64,000 nucleotides of DNA from Deltaproteobacteria bacterium. GTDB taxonomy: Bacteria; Myxococcota_A; Polyangia; Polyangiales; Ga0077539. The stretch lies in the NCBI GenBank assembly GCA_016218725.1, contig JACRDB010000128.1, positions 41,223 through 105,222 of the forward strand. Direction: 5' to 3'. The stretch's first letter is position 1, and the number at the start of each line of letters is the position of its first letter. Positions 39,084 to 48,327 of the stretch are shown one piece after another. A program made the translations under genes and the position numbers. The notes beneath the pieces are model-generated. The model was not told where the DNA came from, made no database searches, and saw only the letters and a list, made by a program, of their open reading frames with translations.

Positions 39084-41072
39084 TCAGCGCTTGAAGGGCA
39101 GCACCGTGGCCGTGGCGGCCGCGGCCTTCTCCACCCTCTCCGGCGGCGTGGGCGTCACCTCCCGCTCCCTCACCGCAGGCGGCCCGAGGGACAAGGCTGG
39201 GGCGTGGAACTCGGGCACCACCCGCGAGAACGCCGCGCGGATCTCCGCCTCCGACGCCCCCTCGGTCAGCCCGTGGAGCTCTTCCATACCTCTCACTACA
39301 TCGTCCCACACGTAGGGTCGCAGGCGACCTACAAAGATCTTCGGGTGCAGGGTCTTGTCGGCGTGTTCGTCGTCCGTGGCGAGCTCTTCAAAGAGCTTCT
39401 CGCCGGGGCGGATACCCGAGAACCGGATCTCGATGTCCTCGCCGGGCTTCAGACCCGAGAGGGTGATCAGGTCGCGGGCCAGGTCCACGATCTTCACGGG
39501 CTCGCCCATGTCCAGCACGAAGATCTCGCCCCCTCGGCCCATGGAGCCCGCCTGGAGGACGAGCTGGCACGCCTCGGGGATGGTCATGAAGTATCGCTTC
39601 ATCTCCGGGTGGGTGACGGTGACGGGGCCTCCCCGGGCGATCTGCTCCTGGAAGATGGGCACCACGCTCCCGGCGCTGCCGAGGACGTTGCCGAAGCGCA
39701 CCGTCAGGAAGCGCGTGCCGCTGCGCTGCGAGAGCGCCTGGATGTAGATCTCCGCGACGCGCTTGGAGACCCCCATGGTGGACGTGGGGTTCACGGCCTT
39801 GTCCGTGGAGATCATCACGAAGTACCGCGTGCCGAAGGTGTCCGCCAGGTCCGCCACCTTGCGCGTGCCGAAGACGTTGTTCTTGATCGCCTCGCCGGGG
39901 TTCCACTCCATCATCGGCACGTGCTTGTGCGCCGCCGCGTGGAACACCGCGTGCGGGCGGTAGCGCCGGAAGACCGCCTCCAGCCTGCGCGAGTCGCAGA
40001 TGTCCGCGATCACGGGCACCACCGCCACCGACGGGAAGCGCTCCCGCAGCTCCCGGTGGATGTGGAACAGGTTGTTCTCCGCCTGCTCCACCAGGATGAG
40101 CTGCGCCGGGCCGAAGCGCGACACCTGCCGGCACAGCTCGCTGCCGATGGAGCCGCCGGCGCCCGTGACAAGCACCACCAGGTCCCGGACGCACCCCGCG
40201 ATGGCCTCGGTGTCCAGGGTGACCGCCTCGCGCCCCAGGAGGTCCTCGATGGCCACCGGGCGGATCTGGTTCACCGTCACCCGGCCGTCGATCAGGTGGT
40301 CCACGCCGGGGATCGTGCGGATGGACGCGCCGCTGGCGGCGCACAGGTCCACGATGCGGCGCATCTCCCGGCCCCGCACCGAGGGCATCGCGATGATGAT
40401 CTCGGCCACGTCCAGGCGCTTGACGTGCTCCCCCACGCTGGCCACGGGCCCCAGGACGGGCACCCCGTGCAGGTGCTCGCGGATCTTGAGCGGGTCGTCG
40501 TCCACCACGCCGCACAGCTCGAAGCGCGCGGAGTACGTCTTGTGCAGCTCGCGCACGAGCATCTCGCCCGCGTCGCCGGCGCCCACCACCAGCACCTTCT
40601 TGCGCTCCTGGCCCGTCAAGAGCGCCACCTGCGAGGTGAACTCCCGCAGCGTGCGGATCCCGAAGCGCAGGCCCCCCACGGCGAAGATCCCGAGCACCCA
40701 GTCGAGGATGATCACGCTCCGCGGGAAGCCCCTGGGGCCCGCGAAGTGAATCCAGACCACCATCGCCACGGTGGCCACCGTGGCGGCCTTGAAGAGCGCC
40801 ACCAGGTCCCTCGCGCCGGTGTACCTCCAGAGCCCACGGAAGAGCCCGAGGTACTGGTGCGCCAGCGCCCGGAACACCAGCGAGGCCGGCAGCCACAGGA
40901 CGAGCTGCTCCCAGTACCACGCGGGGATACGGAACTCGAAGCGCAGGAGGAAGGCCGTCACGAAGGCCACGCTCCAGAGGATGAGGTGCACCAGCACCGC
41001 CACCGCGCGGCGGTAGGAGTACACCACCCACGGCACCCTGATGCTGCTGTCCGGGAGCTGCGTGGTCTGCAT
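39084..41072 (-). CDS. membrane nucleotide-sugar 4,6-dehydratase/epimerase (CapD/WbpM/PglF-like)
   Basis: A 662-residue protein: four transmembrane helices in residues 15-125, a first Rossmann domain (V-L-V-V-G-A-G-D-A-G-E, about 150) and a C-terminal SDR domain with V-T-G-A-G-G-S-I-G-S-E (about 310), H-A-A-A-H-K-H-V-P-M-M-E and the catalytic region I-S-T-D-K-A-V-N-P-T-S-T-M-G-V-S-K. The usual Tyr is replaced by Met in M-G-V-S-K, as is typical of the large WbpM/PglF/FlaA1 enzymes. These convert UDP-GlcNAc to the 4-keto-6-deoxy sugar for bacillosamine-type or O-antigen sugars. It follows the aminotransferase gene by 2 bases, so the two catalyse consecutive steps. Confidence 0.9.
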   Translation of the reverse strand: MQTTQLPDSSIRVPWVVYSYRRAVAVLVHLILWSVAFVTAFLLRFEFRIPAWYWEQLVLWLPASLVFRALAHQYLGLFRGLWRYTGARDLVALFKAATVATVAMVVWIHFAGPRGFPRSVIILDWVLGIFAVGGLRFGIRTLREFTSQVALLTGQERKKVLVVGAGDAGEMLVRELHKTYSARFELCGVVDDDPLKIREHLHGVPVLGPVASVGEHVKRLDVAEIIIAMPSVRGREMRRIVDLCAASGASIRTIPGVDHLIDGRVTVNQIRPVAIEDLLGREAVTLDTEAIAGCVRDLVVLVTGAGGSIGSELCRQVSRFGPAQLILVEQAENNLFHIHRELRERFPSVAVVPVIADICDSRRLEAVFRRYRPHAVFHAAAHKHVPMMEWNPGEAIKNNVFGTRKVADLADTFGTRYFVMISTDKAVNPTSTMGVSKRVAEIYIQALSQRSGTRFLTVRFGNVLGSAGSVVPIFQEQIARGGPVTVTHPEMKRYFMTIPEACQLVLQAGSMGRGGEIFVLDMGEPVKIVDLARDLITLSGLKPGEDIEIRFSGIRPGEKLFEELATDDEHADKTLHPKIFVGRLRPYVWDDVVRGMEELHGLTEGASEAEIRAAFSRVVPEFHAPALSLGPPAVREREVTPTPPERVEKAAAATATVLPFKR

Positions 41073-41074
41073 GG

Positions 41075-42226
41075 TCAGTCCCTCCTCCGCGCGCGGGCGG
41101 CGCGCTCCACGGCCCCTCGGAGCGTCGCCACCACCCTCCCGACGTCCCCCTCGGAGAGGCTGCTGGAGCTCGGCAGGCACAGCCCGCGGTGGTAGAGGTC
41201 CTCCCCCACGGCCCCGCCGTAGCTCGGACGGTGCGCGTAGAGGGGCTGGATGTTCATGGGCTTCCACACGGGCCGGGCCTCGATGTTCTCCGCCTCCAGG
41301 GCCGCCAGGAGCGCGTCCCGGTCCACGCCCAGGCGCGCGGCGTCCACGGTGAACACCGTGAGCCAGCGGGTGTGGAGCCCGTAGGGCGCCTCGGGCATGA
41401 GCGAGAGCCCCTCCAGGTCCGCGAGGGCCTCGCGGTACCGCTCGCACACCGCCCGGCGCCGCGCCACGCGGTTTTCCAGCACCTCGAGCTGCCCCCGGCC
41501 GATGCCCGCCAGGACGTTGCTCAAGCGATAATTGTACCCGAGCTGCGTGTGGTGATAGGCCACCCCGGGGTCCCGGGCCTGCTGCGACCAGAAGCGCGCC
41601 CGCGCCGTCCACGACGGGTCCCGGCAGGCGAGCATGCCCCCCCCGGTGGTGGTGATGATCTTGTTCCCATTGAACGAGAACGCCGACACCGGGCAGCGAG
41701 ACCCGGCCGGGTGGCCCTTGTAGCTGGCCCCCAGGGCCTCCGCGGCGTCCTCCAGAACGGGCACCCCGTGGCGGTCACAGCTCGCCAGGATCGGGTCCAG
41801 GTCCGCGCTCTGGCCGTAGAGGTCCACCACCACCACGCACTTCGGCAGCCGCCCCTCGCGCGCCCGGGCGGAGAGCACCTCTTCAAGGATTCCCGGGTCC
41901 AGGTTCCAGGTGTCCCGGGAGACGTCCAGGAAGGTGGCCTCTGCGCCGAGGTACGTCACCGGGTTCACGCTGGCCACGAAGGTCAGGGTGGGGCACAGCA
42001 CCTCGTCGCCGGGGCCGACCCCCAGGAGCCTGAGCCCGAGGTGCAGGGCCGCCGTCCCACTGGCCAGCGCGACCGAAGGGAGCCCCAGGCGCCGCGAGAA
42101 CTCCGCTTCAAACGCGTCCAGGTTGGGCCCCACGGTGGAGAGCCAGTTGGAGCTGAAGGCCTCCTGGACGTAGCGGGCCTCGCTCTCGCCCATGTGGGGT
42201 ACGGAAAGGTAGAGCCTTCGGGTCAT
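41075..42226 (-). CDS. DegT/DnrJ/EryC1/StrS sugar aminotransferase
   Basis: A 383-residue PLP aminotransferase. Motifs: N-W-L-S-T-V-G-P, A-L-A-S-G-T-A-A-L-H-L, P-T-L-T-F-V-A-S, V-L-E-D-A-A-E-A-L-G-A and the PLP Lys in S-F-N-G-N-K-I-I-T-T-T-G-G-G. The N-G-N-K-I-I form and the dehydratase partner point to a PglE/LegC-like enzyme that aminates the C4 keto group of UDP-4-keto-6-deoxy-GlcNAc. Start ATG 42226. The 99-base gap upstream carries the 9-mer gttccgttc twice (about 42229 and 42259), a possible operator. Confidence 0.9.
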   Translation of the reverse strand: MTRRLYLSVPHMGESEARYVQEAFSSNWLSTVGPNLDAFEAEFSRRLGLPSVALASGTAALHLGLRLLGVGPGDEVLCPTLTFVASVNPVTYLGAEATFLDVSRDTWNLDPGILEEVLSARAREGRLPKCVVVVDLYGQSADLDPILASCDRHGVPVLEDAAEALGASYKGHPAGSRCPVSAFSFNGNKIITTTGGGMLACRDPSWTARARFWSQQARDPGVAYHHTQLGYNYRLSNVLAGIGRGQLEVLENRVARRRAVCERYREALADLEGLSLMPEAPYGLHTRWLTVFTVDAARLGVDRDALLAALEAENIEARPVWKPMNIQPLYAHRPSYGGAVGEDLYHRGLCLPSSSSLSEGDVGRVVATLRGAVERAARARRRD

Positions 42227-42325
42227 GGGTTCCGTTCAGGGGGTTGGTAGCGCCGCGCGTTCCGTTCGTTCACCCGCCGGGCGCTCCGGGGGACCCATAC
42301 GCCACCCCGAGGCCAAAGGGAATAC

Positions 42326-43738
42326 TCAGGCGCTCACCTCCCGGCGGGCCTCCAGCACCACGGGCATGCCGTCCTTGGGGCCCAGGGTCACCCCGCGGCG
42401 CACGGTCCTCGTGGGCAACGGGCCCTCCGCGCGGAGCGTGGCCCTCCAGAGGATCCGGGCGAGCACAACCTTCATTTCATAGTGGGCAAAGGCCGCGCCG
42501 ATGCAGCGCCGGACGCCTCCCCCGAAGGGCAGGAACTCGAAGGGCGTGGGCTTGCGCTCCAGGAAGCGCTCCGGGCGGAAGGCCTCGGGGTCCCCCCAGA
42601 CGTCCTTGCGCTTGTGTAGCAGCGGGATCGCCGGGGCCACCAGCACCCCCTTCGGGAGGTCCACGCCGCCGATGGTCATGTCCCTTTGAAGGCGCCGGAC
42701 CACCAGCGGGATGATCGTATGGACCCGCTGGGTCTCCCGGATGACCGCGTCCAGGTAGTCGAGCTTGGGCACGTGCTCGGGCTCCGGCGGGGCGCCGCCG
42801 GCCACGGCCTGCAGCTCGTCCTGGACCTTGAGCAGCACCTCGGGGTGCAGGAGCAGCCGGTGGAACACCCACGCCAGGGTCACCGCCGTGGTCTCATGCC
42901 CCGCCAGGAGGAGCGTCACCATCTCGTCCCGGAGGGCCTCATCGGACATCCCATCGCCCTCTTCGTACCTGGCATCCAACAAGAGTGAGAGGATGTCCGT
43001 GCGGTCCCCGGTGCCCTCCTCGCGGCGCCGGCGGATCTCCGCCAGGAGGCCCTGGTCCACGTCCCGGCCGGACATGGCCAGGGCGTGGAAGGGCAGGAGG
43101 CTCCGGAGGTTGCGCTTCCAGAAGGCCTCCTCGGGGTCCGTGCCGGCCATGAGCACCCGGGTGAGGGTCTCCGCGGGTACGGTCAGGAGGAGCGTCAGTA
43201 CCAGGGGGTTTGCCCCCTCCCGGACGAACACGGACAGCCGCTCCCGGAGGTGCTCCAGGCGCTCGGCCTCCTCCACGCCGAAGACCGTTCGGAGGATCAC
43301 CTCCAGGGTGATGGCGCTGGCCTCGTCCTGGATGGAGAACGCGCGGCGCTTCTCCCAGCCATCCACGCGGGCGTCGGTGATGTCGCGCATGACCCGGCCG
43401 TAGGCGTTCATGCGCTCGCCGTGGAAGGGCGGCATCAGGAGCTTGCGCTCCCGGGCGTGGGGCGCTCCGTCCAGGAGGAGGAGGGAGTTCTTCCCGACGA
43501 TGGCCTCCAGGATGGCGTTGCCCTGGCCCGCGTAGAGGTCCTCGGCGCTGGCGGTGAAGATCTCCTTCACGGCCTCGGGACGGGTGAAGAACACCACGGT
43601 CTGGGCGCCGAAGCCCTCGAAGGTGAAGCAGTCCCCGAAGCGCTCTGCGCACTCGTCCAGGAGCTCCAGCGGGCGCAGGGCCCAGCGGGCGAGGGTGACG
43701 ACGGACCGCGCGGGGGGACCCGGGGGGAGCTTGCTCAT
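42326..43738 (-). CDS. cytochrome P450
   Basis: A 470-residue soluble-type P450. The I helix has A-G-H-E-T-T, the K helix E-T-Q-R (ExxR), and the haem loop is F-G-G-G-V-R-R-C-I-G with axial ligand C412. There is no N-terminal membrane anchor. P-E-A-F-R-P-E-R-F and the overall spacing resemble the CYP110/CYP102-like group of fatty-acid or terpenoid hydroxylases, but the substrate cannot be read from sequence. No ferredoxin or reductase gene is adjacent. Start ATG 43738; a GTG 21 bases earlier is possible. It lies 46 bases after the zincin lipoprotein and may be co-transcribed with it. Confidence 0.9.
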   Translation of the reverse strand: MSKLPPGPPARSVVTLARWALRPLELLDECAERFGDCFTFEGFGAQTVVFFTRPEAVKEIFTASAEDLYAGQGNAILEAIVGKNSLLLLDGAPHARERKLLMPPFHGERMNAYGRVMRDITDARVDGWEKRRAFSIQDEASAITLEVILRTVFGVEEAERLEHLRERLSVFVREGANPLVLTLLLTVPAETLTRVLMAGTDPEEAFWKRNLRSLLPFHALAMSGRDVDQGLLAEIRRRREEGTGDRTDILSLLLDARYEEGDGMSDEALRDEMVTLLLAGHETTAVTLAWVFHRLLLHPEVLLKVQDELQAVAGGAPPEPEHVPKLDYLDAVIRETQRVHTIIPLVVRRLQRDMTIGGVDLPKGVLVAPAIPLLHKRKDVWGDPEAFRPERFLERKPTPFEFLPFGGGVRRCIGAAFAHYEMKVVLARILWRATLRAEGPLPTRTVRRGVTLGPKDGMPVVLEARREVSA

Positions 43739-43784
43739 GGACCCGGAGCGTGGGGCCACCGCGCGCCCCCGTCCAGAGGGATCG

Positions 43785-46700
43785 TCACCGCAGCGGCACC
43801 AGGGACCGGACGATCCCCATGGGGAAGCCGTAGGACACGTCGCAGTAGCTCTCGGTGCCGGACACGTCCCGGCAGGTGGGGATGGCCGTGAGCATGCCCG
43901 CGGGGTTGCGCAGGGGGAGGGCCGTGATGAAGCTGTCCGTGTCGCCCGTGTAGAGGTAGTCCCCGAGGGGCATGAGCGCGGTGACGGCGTTGCGGATGCC
44001 CGACTCGCCCACCACGCGCTCGATCAGGTCCGGGGTCGTGAGCCCCATGATGGCCGCCTCGCGGACGCTCCCCACGCGGTAGAGGTCGCCCCGGACATCC
44101 CCCCGGACGTGTCCAAAGAACAACCTGTTGTCGTTATTGTAAGCGATGGAGAAGGGGTTCACCGCGGCGTTGATCCGGCGCTCCAGCGAGGGCCCTGTGT
44201 CAATACGCGCCACGTAGATGTAGTCATCCCCGAAGGCGGCGATCCCCAGCCGGGTGCCGGCGTTGTTCACCGCGAGCATCACCGGGCCGCGCATGCGGGC
44301 GTCCGTGAGGTACGTCACCGCCGGCGCCATGGAGCCCCACGCACCCGGCGAGGGCACCGTCAGGATGGCCACCTCGTGGCTGTTCGAGTCCATCCCGCGG
44401 AGCGCCACGAAGAGCCTCCGCCCGTCGGGGTGGAACACCAGCCCCGTCGGGAGGCCCGGGTGCGTGGTGCCCACCGGGACCGTGCGCACAAGGCTCAGGG
44501 CGTCGACGTCAAGAATGGCCACCTCGTCGCGGTTGTTGAGGGCCACGGCGGCGTAGCGCCCAACGGTGGGCTCCACGGCCACGCCCGCCGGGGCCACGGT
44601 CCCAGCGGTCCCCAGGGGGACGAGCGGGAGGCGGGAGACGCCCATGGCGGCCCCCATGGAGGTGGTCATGGGGTTGCCGTCGGTGTCCACCTCGCGCTCC
44701 TCGCCGCGGACAATGGACGCCACGGCCAGGGAGCCGGGGTCGCCGACGGTGACCAGCACCCGGGAGGGCGCCGGGCTCCAGGGCCTCACCAGGGCCATCT
44801 GAAAGACGCCCCCGCCGAAGGACAGGAAGCCCCCGGGGAGGCCCGGGATGGGGGTCCGGCGCACCGCGCGCCCGGCGATGTCCAGCCTGGCGAGGCCCAT
44901 GGGGCTGTTCAGCGCCAGGACGTCGTCGCCGCTACAACGATGTCCAGTGACGCCCACATCGGTGTTGGTATACGGGTGGGGACAGCCGAGGAAGTTACGG
45001 ACGGGGTCCGCGTTGAACTGCCAGGTACCCACCACGACCCTGCGCAGCTCCGCCTCACGGCAGGGGTTGGCGCAGCTCCAGCCGGAGAGGAAGTCCGTCA
45101 GGTCGGCGCCCGCCACGCCGCGCTCGGGGCGCGCCGCGGGGTCCCCGAGGGCCCCGACGGGCACCCGGAGGTACTGAAAGATCGCCCACACCACGGGGTC
45201 GAGCACGCTGGCCGTCCCCTGGGCCATCCCCGGGGTGTGGGTAAGCTGCCACAGGGCCCCGGAGACGAGGCCCTCGGAGACCTGCCCCGTGGGGGTCTGG
45301 GCGGGCGCGGTGTCCAGGGCCGTCCCGGCGATGGCGTCCACGCGGAAGCTCGTGCCCCCTCCCGCGGCGTTGGTGTCCACGTAGCACGTGTCATTGGCGC
45401 CGAGGGCCCCCCAGAAGGAGGCGAAGCCCTCGCTCCAGCCCACCCGCGGGTCGCTGCGGGTGGCGGGCCCGTGGGCGCCCCCGGGGGTGTCATCGCGGGA
45501 GAGCCTGCTGGCGACGAAGTGCCCGAATTCATGGCGCAGGACCGGGTCGTCCCACTCATCGGGGTCCGCGGCGTGGCCGCCGATGTGGAGCGTGGGGCCG
45601 GTGCCATCGAAGCACGAGATGGGGCTGCCGCAGACCGCGGTGGTGGCGGCCCCGGCGGCCCAGGCGACCCCCACCCGGGGCAGCCCGAGGGTGGTGGCGG
45701 TGAGGGTGAACTCCCAGCTCTCGGCGAGGGTCTGGAGGATGCTGAAGGCCGCGGAGACGGGGCGCGGGACGAGGATGTCCCGGGTGAAGGTCCCGGCGCC
45801 CACCAGGAGCGGCGCCGAGCGGTGCGAGTAGGGCGCGCCCATCGCGGGCGCCACGCGGATATCGGGAGACGCGAAGGCACCGTACACCGAGGTGAGCTCG
45901 ACGACGACCCTCACGCCCGCCGGGGGTGCCATGAACGAGAGGTTGTAGCGCCCGTTGGAGCCGACCAGCGTGGCGTCCAGGACCGAGCCGTCGCTCTCCC
46001 GGAGGGCCCTCACGCTCGCCAGGGCGGTGAGGGGCCAGGGCATGTTGAACGCCCCCTGGGGGCCACAGGTGGCGCTCTGGGCGACGATGCGCTTGATGAA
46101 ATCCACGTTGCCCCGGATGCGGGCGAGGCCCGGGCCTCCCCGCCCGAGGTCCTCCACCATGAGGCCAACGGTCCTCGGGGCGCTCGCGACGCCGGTCTCG
46201 TCCACGGCCCTCACCTGGACGTTGAAGGTCCCCGCGGGGAGCGCGGGCTCCAGGTGCTCCGGGAGGGCGATGGTGAGCGTGGCGCGGGAGGCGCTGCGGT
46301 CGGCCACCCTCGCGGTCCACACCCCGGCGTAGCCCGCGGCGCTGACCCGGAGCGCGGCGATGGGGCTCGTGGCCCTCGCGGTCCAGGCCACCTCGAGGCT
46401 GACGGAGCCTCCGGGGGAGAGCCTCGTGGCGCCGGTGACGCCGTCGATCCTCGGGGGCGCCGTGGCAGGGACCTCGGTGACCGCAGGGAGCGGGGCCGTG
46501 CTGAACGCTCCCCCGCGCACCTCCAGCGGGAACCGAGCGGTGTTGGCGAGCCTCACGGGCACCCGGTAGACCCTGGTGAGGGTGGGCGTCGCGCGGTCCG
46601 AGGCGGTAAGAACGGCCTCGTAGAGCCCGTCCGGGCGGGTGTTGGTGGCGGACAACCGATAGCGCGCCGAGGCCATCCCCCGACCGTCGTCGGTGAGGGT

Positions 46701-47558
46701 GACCCGGGAGGCGTCGTAGGCCGAGTCCAGGGCGGAGAAATTCATGGAGAGGTCGCCCCGGCCGGTGTAGGTGAGGTCCACGCGGACCTCCTCGCCGTTG
46801 CGCCAGGAGCGCGCCGAGGGGAGCACCTCCACCAGGGTGAAGTCCGTGTTGCGGGTGGTGACCTCCACGCGGTCCGAGGCGCGGGCTCCCCGGCGGTCGA
46901 TCACCGTCACCGCGAGCGTGTGGGGGCCGCTCGCGAGGGCCGCGCTGTCGAAGGTGAGCGTGTCCGACCGGGTGCTGGTGCGTACGAGCTCGCGGCCGTC
47001 GGCCTCCAGGGTGAGGGCCTCGACGCCGTCCGGCGCGGCGAAGGTGAAGCGCACCGTGGCCATGCCCGTGAGCGCCGCACCGGCCATGGGCGCCGTGATC
47101 CGCAGCGTCGGCGCCCCGAGCGAGGGCCCGAGGTCCGCCGGGGGCGCGTCCGGCCTGGCGCCGTCCGCTTCCGTGTCCGTTGTACTATCCGTTATAGTAT
47201 CTGTTGAAGTATCTGTTATGGTATCGGTTGAAACATCTGGAGGAGAGACGGCGCCATCACCTGGGAGGGCGTCCATGGCGGCGCTGTCGCCCGGAGTGGA
47301 GTCCGGCATGGGGCCTGCTTCACCGTCCGCGCTGTCCGCGGCGGGGGCGTCCTGGGGGGCGGCGTCGGGGCTCGCGTCGCCCTGGGGGGGCGCGGTGGAG
47401 TCTCCGGGAGGCGCCGCGGTGTCCTGCGACGAGTCCGTGGCGCTGTCCGTCGCTGCGCCGGTGTCCGGCGTGCCGGAGGGGGGCGGCGCGTCGCTGCACC
47501 CGAGGACGGTGGCGAGCAGGGCGAAGAGGACCGCGGCGGCCTTCCGGGTGGTGCGCAT
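43785..47558 (-). CDS. large lipoprotein with HEFGH zincin domain and C-terminal beta-propeller
   Basis: A 1257-residue lipoprotein (T-V-L-G-C, Cys21). An acidic Asp/Thr/Ala/Pro linker covers about 22-145. Two or three Ig-like domains follow (about 150-470), then a peptidase-like domain with H676-E-F-G-H680 and a downstream G-W-S-E-G-F (E710), the arrangement of a zinc metallopeptidase. The C-terminal 350 residues form a YVTN-like propeller (V-A-V-E-P-T-V-G-R-Y-A-A-V, V-F-H-P-D-G-R-R-L-F-V-A). It is probably a surface protease or degraded relative; zinc ligands are intact. Codons in the linker at 47174-47242 are very unlike the rest. Lies 39 bases after the small barrel gene. Confidence 0.8.
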   Translation of the reverse strand: MRTTRKAAAVLFALLATVLGCSDAPPPSGTPDTGAATDSATDSSQDTAAPPGDSTAPPQGDASPDAAPQDAPAADSADGEAGPMPDSTPGDSAAMDALPGDGAVSPPDVSTDTITDTSTDTITDSTTDTEADGARPDAPPADLGPSLGAPTLRITAPMAGAALTGMATVRFTFAAPDGVEALTLEADGRELVRTSTRSDTLTFDSAALASGPHTLAVTVIDRRGARASDRVEVTTRNTDFTLVEVLPSARSWRNGEEVRVDLTYTGRGDLSMNFSALDSAYDASRVTLTDDGRGMASARYRLSATNTRPDGLYEAVLTASDRATPTLTRVYRVPVRLANTARFPLEVRGGAFSTAPLPAVTEVPATAPPRIDGVTGATRLSPGGSVSLEVAWTARATSPIAALRVSAAGYAGVWTARVADRSASRATLTIALPEHLEPALPAGTFNVQVRAVDETGVASAPRTVGLMVEDLGRGGPGLARIRGNVDFIKRIVAQSATCGPQGAFNMPWPLTALASVRALRESDGSVLDATLVGSNGRYNLSFMAPPAGVRVVVELTSVYGAFASPDIRVAPAMGAPYSHRSAPLLVGAGTFTRDILVPRPVSAAFSILQTLAESWEFTLTATTLGLPRVGVAWAAGAATTAVCGSPISCFDGTGPTLHIGGHAADPDEWDDPVLRHEFGHFVASRLSRDDTPGGAHGPATRSDPRVGWSEGFASFWGALGANDTCYVDTNAAGGGTSFRVDAIAGTALDTAPAQTPTGQVSEGLVSGALWQLTHTPGMAQGTASVLDPVVWAIFQYLRVPVGALGDPAARPERGVAGADLTDFLSGWSCANPCREAELRRVVVGTWQFNADPVRNFLGCPHPYTNTDVGVTGHRCSGDDVLALNSPMGLARLDIAGRAVRRTPIPGLPGGFLSFGGGVFQMALVRPWSPAPSRVLVTVGDPGSLAVASIVRGEEREVDTDGNPMTTSMGAAMGVSRLPLVPLGTAGTVAPAGVAVEPTVGRYAAVALNNRDEVAILDVDALSLVRTVPVGTTHPGLPTGLVFHPDGRRLFVALRGMDSNSHEVAILTVPSPGAWGSMAPAVTYLTDARMRGPVMLAVNNAGTRLGIAAFGDDYIYVARIDTGPSLERRINAAVNPFSIAYNNDNRLFFGHVRGDVRGDLYRVGSVREAAIMGLTTPDLIERVVGESGIRNAVTALMPLGDYLYTGDTDSFITALPLRNPAGMLTAIPTCRDVSGTESYCDVSYGFPMGIVRSLVPLR

Positions 47559-47597
47559 GGAGGGACCTCAGCACCCGCCGGAAGGAGGCGTCAAGGG

Positions 47598-48182
47598 TCA
47601 ATACCAGTCGAAGCCGACGCCCAGGCCGAGGGTGAAGAGCCGATCGAAGACCGAGGCGCCATTGAAGAGGATGGTGTAGGACCCCTCCAGGGCGAGGGAG
47701 AAGGACTGCTCGCCGCGGCGCCAGAGGTCGTAGCCCAGGGCCCAGGAGAAGCGCGGCCCCGGGAGCGGGAGGAACCAGGTGTTGCCGTTGGTGGCGGTGG
47801 CCCAGCCCGCGCCGACGCCGCCGCGGAGGAAGAACCTGGGACCCAGGTAGACCTGGCCCGCGAGGCCCAGGGCCGCGTGGAAGGCCGTCACGCTCCCCAG
47901 GCCCGAGACGTCCCCGCCGGGCATGGCGGCCAGGGTGAACTCCCCGAGGAGATGGAAGCGATCGGTGAAGGCTCCGCCGAAGCGCAGGGTGACGCCCGCC
48001 AGCGGGAGGCTCGCCGCGTCGGCCCGGCCGCCGGAGACGGAGCCGAAGCCCCCGAGGAGCGCGGCGCCGAGGCGCCCGCCGTCCCGGGTGGCCTCCTGGG
48101 CCAGGGCGGAGGGCGCGGCGAGGAGCACCAGCGCGGTGCCGGCGAGGGCGTGAGAATGACGGCGGACGCTTCGAGGAGCCAT
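47598..48182 (-). CDS. small outer-membrane beta-barrel-like protein
   Basis: A 194-residue exported protein with a signal peptide (residues 1-28, ending A-L-A) and a mature part of alternating hydrophobic strands with Gly-rich turns (G-A-A-L-L-G-G-F-G-S-V, Y-L-G-P-R-F-F-L-R-G-G-V-G-A-G-W), ending in aromatic F-D-W-Y. This looks like an eight-strand barrel of the OmpA/OmpW size class. Start ATG 48182 is supported by the -10 box. The large zincin lipoprotein follows after 39 bases. Confidence 0.7.
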   Translation of the reverse strand: MAPRSVRRHSHALAGTALVLLAAPSALAQEATRDGGRLGAALLGGFGSVSGGRADAASLPLAGVTLRFGGAFTDRFHLLGEFTLAAMPGGDVSGLGSVTAFHAALGLAGQVYLGPRFFLRGGVGAGWATATNGNTWFLPLPGPRFSWALGYDLWRRGEQSFSLALEGSYTILFNGASVFDRLFTLGLGVGFDWY

Positions 48183-48196
48183 GGCTGCGGCCAGTG

Positions 48197-48202
48197 ATGC
48201 TA
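48197..48202 (-). promoter_or_regulatory. -10 hexamer TAGCAT for the 48182 operon
   Basis: On the minus strand TAGCAT ends 14 bases before the ATG at 48182. Confidence 0.35.
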
Positions 48203-48313
48203 CACTTCGCGCTCCGCTGCAAAGGGGGGTCTGTCCGTCGTGGGGTCGGAGTTGAAAATCGCGGCCTCGCGCCTGCAGTTTGGCCGCCTCCTGGCCTTCG
48301 CGTGCTCCCTCCG

Positions 48314-48319
48314 TAGCCT
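48314..48319 (+). promoter_or_regulatory. -10 hexamer TAGCCT for the Ser/Thr kinase
   Basis: TAGCCT ends 8 bases before the ATG at 48328 and supports that start over the later in-frame ATGs at 48340 and 48361. Confidence 0.4.
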
Positions 48320-48327
48320 CCCGCGCA

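Noticed and set aside
42227..42325. Two copies of gttccgttc upstream of the aminotransferase gene
   Set aside because: Only 9 bases and not palindromic; mentioned with the gene but not enough to call an operator.
43554..47207. 1217-residue plus-strand open frame opposite the zincin lipoprotein
   Set aside because: Low-complexity Arg/Gly/His/Pro composition and no motifs, while the minus strand encodes a signal peptide, HEFGH and a propeller.
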